DNA of 64,000 bases from Viola odorata (Eukaryota > Streptophyta > Magnoliopsida > Malpighiales > Violaceae), in the NCBI GenBank assembly GCA_963691705.1, contig OY829538.1, positions 76,142,781 to 76,206,780 of the forward strand, given 5' to 3'. Of the stretch, positions 32,948 through 43,593 are shown one piece after another. How positions within the stretch are numbered: position 1 is the stretch's first letter; every line of letters starts with the position of its first letter. The position numbers and the translations under genes were made by a program. The notes under the pieces are model-generated. The model did not search any database and was not told the origin of the DNA. It saw nothing but the letters and a program-made list of their open reading frames with translations.

Positions 32948-34369
32948 TGATCGCGTGTCGATCACGTCAAATATAAGTGTATAATAGATATGAAAAAGGG
33001 GTAGAAATACAACTTATCACTTGTCCACAAGGAACTTGTAGATTGTAGTAAGAGGATCGTCCACAGAGACCTCTAAGGAAATGTAGTTCCAGGTTGACTT
33101 CCTCGTCACTGAATTTGGTTGGGTGAATCTGAAAATAAAGACAACAACAAAAGAAGTAAAACAGTCCAAAATAATCTTGGTCAAAGGCTTGGCAAAGACA
33201 GGGCGATGTGAGTGCTTCTGTTCTTATGCTTCGATCATTGACTCGAGGATGATCATCTCTTCGTTCATAGTACTACTATAGAGTGGAAGTGCTCCTGTTC
33301 ACTCCTGACTTCCGTCCTCTGCAAATTACCTGGCGGGTGCTCCCTTTCCTGATAATCCTAGCCAAGGGACACCTTGCTGGTTAAAAGGTTTATCCGTTTG
33401 ACTGTTGTCTTGAATGGTTGTTCGCTTCCTTAATGGTATAGGGGAAGACAATACCTAGGCCAAGTTGTTTCCCTGTGGAAACCCTAGGTTGTCAATCTGG
33501 TCTTGACCTAGATCACTTATTTCTTCTAGTCTGGCGCGAGACTAGTCACCTACTTTGCCTAGCCGGCGGGTGCTCCCTTTCCTTCTAAGCTGGCTGCAAC
33601 TCTTCTCTACTAGGGTACAAGAATGGCCAACTCTTGTCTCTAGTGAGTAAGCGATTTATTAAGCTCAAGAAATAAATGAATACGAATAGAACGAGAATAT
33701 TAAGGACAGTTTGATCTCACGAATACATAAGAACGAATTTCATCAACCCTTACCAAGAATAGGTGTTTAGCTACTCATACTCATGAATGGAAAAATAAAA
33801 TACTTTGATGGCATAAAAATAATAAATCCGCGAATTCACAAGAAGTGAGAATTTCGGAGCAAAGAAATTTTATTCTGCAAAAGTCGAAGAAGAAGAGAGA
33901 AGAGAAGGAAGGAAACAAGTTTGGCTAAATAAGCTCAAACTCCCTTCCCTCTTCTAACTCAAACTCCTAAAAAATCTCCTAAAAAATCTCTAAAGATAAT
34001 AATAACCAAGTTTTGAAATAGGAAATATAGATCGCAAATATAAAAGAGGGATATCCTTAATAGGATTCTTCAATTAATTAGCGTCTGATCCCTCTAAAGT
34101 AGCTGGACAACTGTGATTTGCCAGCTCGCAAGGCCCAACGCTCCTGCTCATGATTCCTCTTTCGCGAATGAGTCTTGGCCGCAAGCTTGGCTAAGACCTA
34201 GGCCAAGACTCTGGAAATCAGCTTAAGCGCTCCCAGATCAGAATCTTCCAATAAAATGCCTCCATATCAGAACTGCAAAAGTATGGGAAATTAAAGGGAA
34301 ATCAGTAGTTTTACTGCCCAAATAGCAAATAAATGGACAGCAAAAATATGATGAAATGCAATGTAATCA
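32948..34369 (-). mobile_element. 5' LTR of element A
   Basis: 1422 bp, TGATTACATTGC...GCGATCA. Same subfamily as 27474-28940, with a ~45 bp internal deletion (CTTGGCAAAGACAGGGCGATG). Module copies at about 33176 and 34171-34214. Confidence 0.92.
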
Positions 34370-34566
34370 TTAATCAACATATATAATAATGAACTCGAAA
34401 GTAAAAAAGTAAGGAAGAGAAAAAGAACACAATTTTATATGGAAAACCGTTATAGGTAAAAAACCATAGGTAAATTACTATAATGAGCAAAGTACAACAT
34501 AAGGAAAAAAAACCACTTGTACGGAAACCCTAAATATAACATACTAAAATCGTACTATAACGCAGG

Positions 34567-36082
34567 TGATCGCTTGTCGAACACGTCAAATATAAGAGTG
34601 AAATATGTATGGAAAAGGGGGTAGAAATACAACTTATCACTGTCCACAAGAGTTTGTAGATGATGGTAAGAGGATCGTCCACAGAGGCCTCTAGGAGATG
34701 TAATTCTTGAGTTGACTTCCTCGTCATTGAGTTTTGGTTGGGTGCAATTTGAAACTAAAGACAAAACAGAAAGAAGTGAAAACAGTTTAAAATAGTATTG
34801 GCCAAAGTCTTGGCCAAGACAGGGGGCTAGATTGGGATAAGTCTAGGGATATGGAATTCCAGGTAAGGGTGATATGAGAGCTTGTGTTCTTATGCTTTGA
34901 TCATTGACTCTAGGATGTTCATCTCTTCACTTGTAATACTGCTATAGAGTGGAGGTACTCCTGTTCACTCCTGTCTTCCCTCCTCTTCAAATTACCTGGC
35001 GGGTGCTCCCTTTCCTGATAATCCTAGCCAAGGGACACCTTGCTGGTTAAAGGGTTTATCCGTTTGACTGCTGTCTTGAATGGTTGTTCGCTTCCTCAAT
35101 GGTATAGGGGAAGACAGTACCTAGGTCAAGGTGTTTCCCCGTGGAAACCCTAGGTTGTCAATCTGGTCTTGACCTAGATTACTTATTTCTTCTAGCCTGG
35201 CGCGAGACTAGTCACCTACTTTGTCTAGCCGACGGGTGCTCCCTTTCCTTCTAGACTGGTTGCAACTCTTCTCTACTAGGGTATAAGAATGATCAAACCT
35301 TGCCTCTAGTGAGTAAGCGATAGGTTAAGTTTAAGAATAAATAAATACAAGAGAAGAGATTGTGAAGAATGAATCGGCCTCACGATTGCATAAGAACTAA
35401 GCTCATCAACCCTTACCAAGAATGGGTATTTAGCTACTCATACTCATGAATAAAAATAGAGAATATTTAATTGCATAAATATATTAAATCCGAGATAATA
35501 AAATCCGGAGCAAAGTGTAACAATGTCGAAGGGAGAAAAGAGAAGGAGAATAGTTTCAAAACGATGGATCCCTCTGGACAGAGGGGAATAATGTTCGGCT
35601 AAATAGCCCTAAAACCCTCTGTCCAACTCCAACTCTAATTCCTAGAAAATCTCCTAAAAGATTACTACAATTAATTGTTCTAAAATAGGAAGTAAATCGC
35701 AATTACAATAAGAGGGAGATCCCAGGCGGGATTCTTCAAGAGATTGGCTTCAGATCCCTCTACAATTGCGGGACAGCTGCTACGTGCCAGCTGTAAGGCC
35801 CAATGTGGGAAGCGGTCCAAAAGATCCTCGCTTCAGGCTTTGTCGCGAAGACTTTGAAGACGATTCTGGTTTGCACGTTGCTTCAGATGCGAACATGTCT
35901 AGGCCAAGATCCAGGCATAGACTCGGGTAAACTGCTCCAGCTCTCTTCTGATCAGATTCCTCAAATGCTGCCTCCAGACCAGATCTGCTAAGATGTGGGA
36001 AAAGCCAGGATAAATCAGCAGATTTACTGCCCAAAACAACAAGTAAATGGGAAATAAAACATGATGAAATACAATGTAATCA
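34567..36082 (-). mobile_element. Solo Athila LTR with perfect 5-bp TSD
   Basis: 1516 bp, TGAT...ATCA ends, flanked by GCAGG at 34562-34566 and 36083-36087. It is closer to the LTR at 7766-9284 than to those of element A. No PBS or polypurine tract adjoins it. Modules at 34795-34822 (perfect GTCTTGGCCAAGAC at 34807-34820) and 35899-35926. Confidence 0.95.
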
Positions 36083-36087
36083 GCAGG

Positions 36088-36611
36088 GGCTTCACCTCTA
36101 GGGTCTGTTGGCCATGTGCTTCGCCTACCGCCCCTACGCTCAACACAGGTCTCGACCCATTGTTAGTATCTTGAGATTAATACAAATTCTAACCAATATT
36201 TAATCGAAACAGAGTAAGAATAAATTTGTCTAATTTTAACATGTGTCTTGAATTTAAGTTTGAGGGATGAAAAAATTGATGAGAAAACACACCATTCGGA
36301 GCTATTGAAGCCCATCATCTTCGGGCTCATTATCAAACCCATTATCACCTAAAAAGGAGATGGTAGGTGATATGAGTTGATAATGGGCCTGAAAATGATG
36401 GGCAGGATCCGATGATGATTAAACAATGATGACTAAAAATAAAAATTGGTAAATGTAAGAATGGCTACAGCCAAAACCCACGTATTTGGTTCCCGGTACG
36501 CTGTTTGTCTATCAAGTTTGGGCCTTTCTTATTAGCTTCTGCGCCCCATTACAATTTCAAATCCTTATGTGGTAAGGAAACCAAAAAGTCCACTAAAACT
36601 AAATTCGCGAT
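36088..36611. other. Intergenic, no gene seen
   Basis: Contains a modest inverted repeat around 36300-36420 (CCCATTATCACCT against AGGTGATATGAGTTGATAATGGG). No open frame of note. It would include the upstream region of the F-box pseudogene. Confidence 0.45.
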
Positions 36612-37596
36612 TTGTCACCAACGATCCACCGCTGTAGTTTAAGTACGGGCGGCGGCGGCGAAGGCGCATTCATGGATTCTATCCAAAGTTCCAAACTCTC
36701 GCTGCAAGACTTTGAAGACGATTTGTTGATCGAAATACTGTGTCGAATCACAACCACCCAATTGGCATTCGTAGAGAAGCGTGTTGAATTAGATGATAGT
36801 GAGTATCAAAAACCTTAGGAATGCTTGCCAGTCACCTCATTTCCGGAAAGGACAGTTGTATGGTCAGTGTGGATCCTAAGAACCCTATGTTCAATTTTCC
36901 TGGTTTCAATTTAGGGTCTCCTGTTGTAGCTTCTTGTAATGACCTGATACTATGCCAGGCAGGCATGAATAGAGAAAATAAGTCCTACTGCCTCTCCTAC
37001 ATCCTTCCCCTGTCCCGCAAATCAAAGGACACCATGCCACATTCGGATTAATTTGCGAACCTTGTTGTAGACAAGGAGGAAGGAATGTAGTTAATTTTGA
37101 GCAGTATCGGCACAGAGTTGTGCGGTTTCATTACCTGGAGGACATCCGTGGGAAGGCAAAACGTTTGCGGCTTTGTGACCAATAAGACATCCCTGACTTG
37201 GGGCGTGACCATAATGGAAGGAGATAAAATTTGAAGCTAATTGCGGCTTTTGAAACCACCGTCTCCAATAATTCATGGGTTCAGGAAACTGTCTTTCCAC
37301 GCACAGGGGATTTGGCTTTTCACCCGACGAACAAGGATGTTCTGTACTTGTGGTACTTGGCATCGGCATCAAGGGAACTTGTCGGCTCGTACAACATGGA
37401 AAGCTGAGAGCTCAAAGATGAAGGTCTATTTAAGCAGTGGAGTAGCTACGGTAATTGCTTTGAACTTTTCCCGCTGGTGCTTCCTTGGTGGCCTACACCA
37501 ATTCTCTCGACAACAACTTCAAGTTATATTAGGGATGACTGCTCAAATAGTCACTGTGAGACATTTGTATGTAAAGAGAGAAGCTTGTCCCTGTAA
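36612..37596 (+). pseudogene. F-box protein pseudogene
   Basis: N-terminal F-box-like segment LQDFEDDLLIEILCRITTTQ at about 36690-36755, then, after frame changes, PVVASCNDLILCQ (about 36915-36960) resembling the start of F-box-associated repeats, and a C-terminal piece FHPTNKDVLYLWYLASASRELVGSYNMES, FELFPLVLPWWPTPI (about 37315-37500) typical in style of plant F-box proteins with kelch/FBA-like domains. Intact relatives would be substrate adaptors of SCF ubiquitin ligases. Several frameshifts and stops make this copy dead. The family is inferred from motif style only. Confidence 0.6.
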
Positions 37597-37945
37597 TTGC
37601 CTGTGAACCATTTGTTCTTTCGTTTCAATAAAAGAAATTACTCATTGATTGAGTTCTCATTATGGATTAACGATCATCGTAACACTCAAATCATTGCCGA
37701 AACTGATGAAACCAGCTGGGCGTCTCTTCGAGCTATCTTGGAATGGAATCAAATGATTCAACTCCCGCAACTTTACAGACTTATCTACAAACTGAATCAG
37801 ATTGCCTACTGTAGTGAGGCGTAGGTGTGAGATAAAGAGTACATCAAGACTATTGCTATTGGTGCCTCAATTGTGTTCATCATGAAGAGTCGGAAGTTTT
37901 GGGTCACCAGCAGTTCGTGATGGAGTGTGTTGAGCAGTTAGGACG
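37597..37945 (+). repeat. F-box-adjacent block duplicated at 24891-25242
   Basis: A 75-codon open frame (37597-37824, LWINDHRNTQIIAETDETSWASLRAILEWNQ) is present and its counterpart at 24891 is partly preserved. It could be a decayed exon, but I do not recognise the protein. Following bases lead straight into unit E. Confidence 0.6.
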
Positions 37946-38360
37946 CATGACCGAGGTTTATATGGCATTCAATTAACTTGTCAGTGTCCTGTATCCTTAC
38001 TTTCAACTCACTGTTCTAATTTAACTTTGAATTTTCAGCGTGATATCAAGGGTATACTATCTTGAAAGGGATGAGAATGCTTGAATATGTATGAACACAA
38101 CTTTATTCTTTTGGTTCTTATTTCTTATTTTTTTTCTTGGTCATCGTACGTGCTTTTAAATTACTCGGTTCAGTTGACTTGGCCAATTATTGTAAACCAA
38201 CGAAGAAGTCTATATTATTTTATCAAATATTCACATTTAAGAAATTATTTAACTCAAATATAGTAATTAATAAGCATTTAAAATGCTCTCACCATTGACA
38301 TTTTTTCTTGCAGAGAGGTTTTAGAATTTAATGAAGGAAATACTTACATATTAACAGATT
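37946..38360. repeat. Duplicated unit E, without the LINE insertion
   Basis: Matches unit D from GCATGACCTAGGTTTATATGGC to CATATTAACAGATT. Here AGCAGTTAGGACGCATGACC is continuous with the F-box block, showing the state before the LINE pair (25243-26230) inserted. The (TTAGAG)n part is absent. Confidence 0.75.
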
Positions 38361-38419
38361 GATTTTACACTGCATTGCATTGGTGGGTCGATCATTGACA
38401 ATACAGGTCTCTTTTCTTC

Positions 38420-38427
38420 TATTTAAA
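38420..38427 (+). promoter_or_regulatory. TATA-like box of the seven-exon gene
   Basis: TATTTAAA, 56 bases before the ATG at 38483 and about 60 bases after the end of unit E. A pyrimidine-rich leader follows. Confidence 0.45.
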
Positions 38428-38482
38428 CCAGCAGTACTGCACTCCCTCCTCCATCATTCAAAACCTTCCCATTGTACCTCCA

Positions 38483-41219
38483 ATGGATTTATGTTCTTCT
38501 TTCTCAAGAACTTTCTTGGCCATTTCTTTCCTCTTTTTTTCTGTTCTTTCCACAACCCAAATTTCTTTTCTACCACAATGGCCATTTCACCCACAGGACG
38601 TGCTCCCTCTGCTGCCTAGGCAAGTTTCATACTCAATTCTCAACTACCTCAAGGGCCCTGCTGACCTTATCCCAAAATTTGTAGGCTATGCCAGTTCTAA
38701 AAGCAACACTCTTGAATGGCAAGGTGCTTGCTTTAAAGAGAACTACGCTTGGCTAGAATTCCACAACAGGTCCAAGAGTGAGTTTGGTGGTGGCACACTT
38801 CGTGTAAAGGTACAAACTTTAGTCAATCTATCTTCTTGGGCTTGCTTGATTACATGTTTTTCTTAAATTTATTAGGTAGAAAGTTAATTTTGTAAGTTGG
38901 ATTGCTTTGTTTCTGTTGATATCTTGAAGGGTTTTTCTTTTCGTTTGCTGTAATGGATAAATTTATCTGTTTTATGAAAAAAATCCAAGGACCAAATAGG
39001 TTAGTTCACTTAGTAATGAAGGTAAAATTTTTGCTGTTTTCTTAGATTTTTATGTTAAGATTAAGTACTCTTGAGGGTGTTTTCTTGTAAATAAAAAGTT
39101 ACTTTCTTTTCTGCGTTTGATTCTTGAAATTGGATCTTTAATTGATCATTCACTAGATATTGTGCTGTTGAACTAAAGATGGTGTTTTTGTGGTATTCAG
39201 GTTCTTCAACCTCATAGCTTGACTTGTCTGGATATTTACATCTTTGCGACCCCATACCGCGTGACAGGGGACTATTATTTTAAAAGAGGGCACCATACAT
39301 TTGATTTTTACAAGTGGGAAAACAAAGCTGAATACGATTATGTAGGTTGGCTCATCTCTGATTCTGGATTTACTACAATCGCTTGTTTCAGTTTGTGTTT
39401 GATCTAACATTGGACTAAAATCTTGAGGTCCAATGACTGTTACTGCACCTAGGATCAGATTTTGCAATCACTTGTTTTGATCCGTAGATATGAGCTACTA
39501 ATGTGGCTAATCCTCAGGTGAAAAAGCAAGGAGTGTCCATTTTCCTCTGGCAAGCAGGATTCGTGGATGCCATTAAAGCAGTCATGGAATTGTATCCCTT
39601 ATATCAAGATAGTGAAGAAGGGGAGCAAGCTAATATTAACTTCCTCAAGACGAATATGGGGACTACCTTCAATTTGCGTCCTGAGGCCAGCTGGGTTTCC
39701 AACATCAATCCTGACGATATTCAGTCTGGAGATTTCCTTGCACTGTCCAAGATTCGCGGAAGTGCAGGTCTTTTTGAGACACTCGAGAAGTGGGTCACTG
39801 GAGCTGGTGCCGGTCATGCTGCTGTGTGCCTCAGGGATCCTCAGGGTAAATTATGGGTTGGTGAATCAGGACGTGTCAATGATCAGGTAGCCCGGAAATG
39901 CTGAATCATTTAGTTTGCAAATTTTGTAGAATTTGTTAATCTGTGCAAAGAGCTATGAATTGTGCAAAACGCAAGAAATTATTGGTAGTTTTATGTCTCG
40001 ACTCTCTTTGTTCTCTCTCTTGTAGGGCTTAGATATCATTGGAGTGATACCATGGGAAGATTGGTGGGAATTTGAGTTAACAAAGGATCCGGCAAGTCCA
40101 CATATAGCACTGCTTCGTCTGCATCCTGATACCCGAGCCAAGTTTGATGAAACTGCTGCGTGGAGTTACGCAGTAAGCGCGAATAACACTCCTTATGGGT
40201 ACCACAATGTGATATTCAGCTGGATTGACAGTGTAACCGGGAACTATCCACCACCACTAGGACCTGAACTGGTAACGGAACTTGCACTGACTATATATAG
40301 TTGAACACACTAGAATGACTTGATGAAATCTTGTTCTGACCATATATTATCATGGTGGTTGTACAGGTTTATTCTGCCATGACAATTTTTGGCATAGTTA
40401 AACCTGGATATGGCATCGACTTGTGGAATGAAGCTTTGAACATGCGACTTGGAACTCAAGTGCGTATCGATATTCTGTTCCACTGATCTTTCCTAATGCC
40501 TAAATCATACCAAATTTCAAATTATTCTCACATCAGCTTTTTCCTGTTCCCTATTAAAGTTGATAGGTTTAGTCAGGATTCATACAAAGGAATCAATTCT
40601 ACTGTTTAATTGGTGTGAAATGTCTGTCCAAATTATCGTGTGACTGAACCATGGTGGTCTCACCCTCTCAGGTGGTATGAAACTATGTGTAACATTTGTG
40701 TGCTTTTTTCTGCAGAACCTTACTCTTGCTGAGATTTTGGTAGAACTTCAAAACCGAGGATCAAACTTCGGTGAGCTCCTGGCAATTCCCGAAAAAGATG
40801 ATTGGATATACAGTGATGGGAAGTCTGCCTCGTGCGTTGCTTTCGCTCTATTAGTTTACAAGCATGCAGGACTCTTTGGTTCACTTGCTCACTCAATACA
40901 AGCTACCGAGTTCACGGTTCGATTCTTCATTGACCGGCTTGGCTTGAACAAATAAACTGATAGAAATGTGTGTTGAATTTCATGTAATTGGTTGAAAATG
41001 CAGGTGAGGGATGGTTACGCGCTCAAATTTTACGAGAACGATATCAGCCGGCTGCCAAAGTGGTGCAATGAAGGGGATGATGTGAAGCTTCCTTTCTGTC
41101 AGATTCTTGGGAAATATAGGATGGAACTTCCAGGATACAATACTGTGGAACCTTACGCCAAAATGAACGAAAAGTGCCCGTCGCTTCCTCCGAAATACGA
41201 GAGGCCATCGGATTGCTAA
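38483..41219 (+). CDS. Conserved plant secreted/ER protein with YiiX/LRAT-like core, seven exons
   Basis: Seven phase-0 exons with GT-AG introns: 38483-38809, 39201-39341, 39518-39886, 40026-40271, 40367-40459, 40716-40916, 41004-41219, giving 530 residues. N-terminus has a signal peptide (TFLAISFLFFSVLS), so the protein probably enters the ER. Exon 3 has SGDFLALSKIRG followed by GAGAGHAAVCL and GKLWVGESG; exon 6 has SASCVAFALLVYKHAGLF. The order Gly-Asp, His, then a late Cys before a helix resembles circularly permuted NlpC/P60 (YiiX/LRAT-type) enzymes, so thiol hydrolase or acyltransferase chemistry is possible; this is inference. C-terminus is Cys-rich (LPKWCN, PFCQILGKYRMELPGYN, KCPSLPP). 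I believe relatives carry the unlikely name inositol-trisphosphate 5-phosphatase in some plant annotations. A broken second copy lies at 46280-49853. Confidence 0.85.
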
Positions 41220-41299
41220 ACACCTATCACTTATATTCTCATACTTATGTGCTGGAGATTCTTGCTGTATTTTGCTGCACTACGCAAGGGTCTTTGTAT

Positions 41300-41305
41300 A
41301 ATAAA
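41300..41305 (+). terminator. Polyadenylation signal of the seven-exon gene
   Basis: AATAAA, 80 bases after the stop codon. The hAT element begins 48 bases further on. Confidence 0.55.
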
Positions 41306-41352
41306 AGCTAAGAGTTATGGTTATGGTCATGGTCATGAAATGAATTGGTGAC

Positions 41353-42408
41353 TAGACCGGTCAAAAAGACCCGAAGACCCGCGACCCGTCCCGAGACCCA
41401 GGAATTCGGGACGGGTCCGGGACCAATTTTTGGTCCCGTTTTTAGTCGGGCCGGGTCTGGTCCCTACCCGGGAAATCCCGGGTCTATCTGGGCCAGACCC
41501 GAGACTCGGATTTTTTTTTTTTAAATAAATAAATTGAATTTTTATATATATACTAAATTAAATAAACTAAAATCACACCCTCCCTTTATTTTCTCTCTCC
41601 CGATCCCATTCTCTCTTCTTCCCTTTCGTTTTCTTACTCCCTCATCTTACAATAAATATACTAAATTGCATGAAAATCAAGGAATTGAATTGAATGACAA
41701 TTATTACCTGCCATTTCCCAATTCAATTCAATTTCATTTCCCAATTCAATTCAATTCAATTCAATTTCCCAATTCAATTTAATTCTTTGATTTTCATGCA
41801 ATTAGTATTAAATACACTCTTCCCTTTTTTTTTAAACTGACATGTATATATTTAGTATATTTATTATATTTATTATTTTAATTATTTTAATTTGGTTATT
41901 TTCAATTGAATAACGGTCACAAGGGAGCTTTAATAATAAACAAAAGAAGAAAGTGGCTAATGTCATTTATGCATAATGCATGAATGATATTTCTTACATT
42001 TGACTCATTTTTTACATTAAATTTGATTGATTTTTAAATTAAATTTGATTGATTTTAATTTTTAATGTTTAATTGATTTTTTATTTTTTTAAAGCATTGA
42101 TTGTTATAATTTATAGTAATTAATTAACTAAATAAGCATTAGTTTAAATTTTAACGAAAGGACCTAATTGAAAATTGATGATTATGAAAGAATGAGGACT
42201 TAATTGAAAGCAGACAATTAAAAAGGATCAAATTGAATTTTTTTTTAAAAAAAAAAAGGGCCGGGCCGGGTCTAGTCCCAGACCCGAGCCATTTTTTCGG
42301 ACCGGGACCAAAAATTGGTCCCGTATTTTTCCCAGCCCGGCCCGATTTTTTCCAGGTCATCCGGGTCCTGGGTCCGGTCCGACCCGCAGACCCGGATTGA
42401 CAGGTCTA
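41353..42408. mobile_element. Non-autonomous hAT element with 8-bp TSD
   Basis: Termini TAGACCGGTCAA and TTGACAGGTCTA are inverted, and TTGGTGAC flanks both sides (41345-41352, 42409-42416). Eight-bp duplication and this terminus type indicate hAT. Both ends have ~150 bp of GACCCG/CGGGTC-rich arms, each with its own hairpin (GGGACCAATTTTTGGTCCC at 41419-41437, GGGACCAAAAATTGGTCCC at 42304-42322). The AT-rich middle holds a palindrome (about 41655-41815) and no transposase. Confidence 0.93.
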
Positions 42409-42416
42409 TTGGTGAC

Positions 42417-43578
42417 GAAAGGGCTTTAATAGTGATCATGCTCAAGATGAAATGATCAAATCAAACCATAAAAAACATCAGAAGTATATTATGAGAAGAA
42501 TTCTGGAAACTCGAACTCGGATTTTTTTAACTACCAAATAAATGGTAACCAGGAGTGGATTTGTCAAAAAAAAACGCACTATATAGAAATAATGCTACTT
42601 TTTTTTATGGATTTATCCATAATGCTAACTTCCCCATCAATGCAAATTTAATGTTGGTTGACAAAAAAAAGAAAAGAAATAGAATGTACCAACGGGTTGC
42701 GGTCGAAATGATAAAGATTCAATTGACTCATTTAAGATTTCAAGTTCGAATGTTAAAAGAAACAATTATTTTAAAATATCTATTGATACGGTTGAACCAT
42801 TTCAATTTTCTCCCTTATTAAATTAAAAAAAGAAAAAGTAGAAACCTTGCCAATTAGACATTGGAAGCGAGCTTCGCGGCCCATGAATAGCTTGCATTGA
42901 TGTGGGCTTCGCCCACGGTGATAAGGGTTAAGCCCAAGCCCGATCTATTTTATTTTTGTTGCCAAGCTGCCCGTTATCATATAAGTTCAAGGTAATAATA
43001 TAATTAAGGATAAACAATGTAAGAAAAACTTTATAGTTTGAAAACTTACAATATCCTATAATTTCTTAAAACTTGTAATTTTAATTTTTATAAATAAAAT
43101 AAACTAGTAAAGATAGCAAAATTTCATGAAATTTGGTCAGAAAAAATACCAAATATAGTAGAAACTAAAACAAACAAAAAACAGTTAAATTTTATTTACA
43201 ATTTGTTTTGAATTTGTTATTTTTTAATATTTTTAAAAATATTTTACATTTATTTTTCTAATTTTTTTTCAGTGAAGTATACTCTCTTCTATTTGTCACA
43301 TTTGTTTTCAAATTTACATATATATGTATTTTTAAATAACCATTTTTTTGAATTTTTTAATTATTAGAAATGTTAAAATTGTAAAAAAAATAAATTAAAT
43401 AAAAATTGTACATAACTATATATTAATTAGGTTAGGCTAGTTACAGAGAAAAATTAAAAATTAAAAATTAAACAGTATTATATCTAATTACCGTTAAAAA
43501 TATAATAGAAAAATTTAATATATCTTAATTTATAATCGAACAATTACCTAAAGGCAAAGAAGAAGAAAACAAATTAAC
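42417..43578. other. AT-rich intergenic, no gene seen
   Basis: Long A/T runs. A GC-richer patch at 42860-42960 (GAAGCGAGCTTCGCGG, GTGGGCTTCGCCCAC) contains two short palindromes but nothing identifiable. ORFs here have no recognisable content. Confidence 0.45.
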
Positions 43579-43593
43579 AGAAAATTTAATTTT

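Larger units (their letters stand above)
26968..34369 (-). mobile_element. Element A: pol-deleted Athila derivative plus extra partial copy
   Basis: On the minus strand: 5' LTR (34369-32948), PBS, gag, protease, direct fusion to the end of the third ORF, spacer with polypurine tracts, 3' LTR (28940-27474), then PBS and a truncated gag. RT, RNase H and INT are absent. No 5-bp target duplication can be matched across the whole block, which suggests recombination between tandem or nested copies after insertion. Such an element would need enzymes from an autonomous relative such as the one at 1-9284. Confidence 0.85.

Noticed and set aside
36300..36420. MITE with inverted CCCATTATCACCT arms
   Set aside because: Arms are short and imperfect, and no target duplication could be matched.
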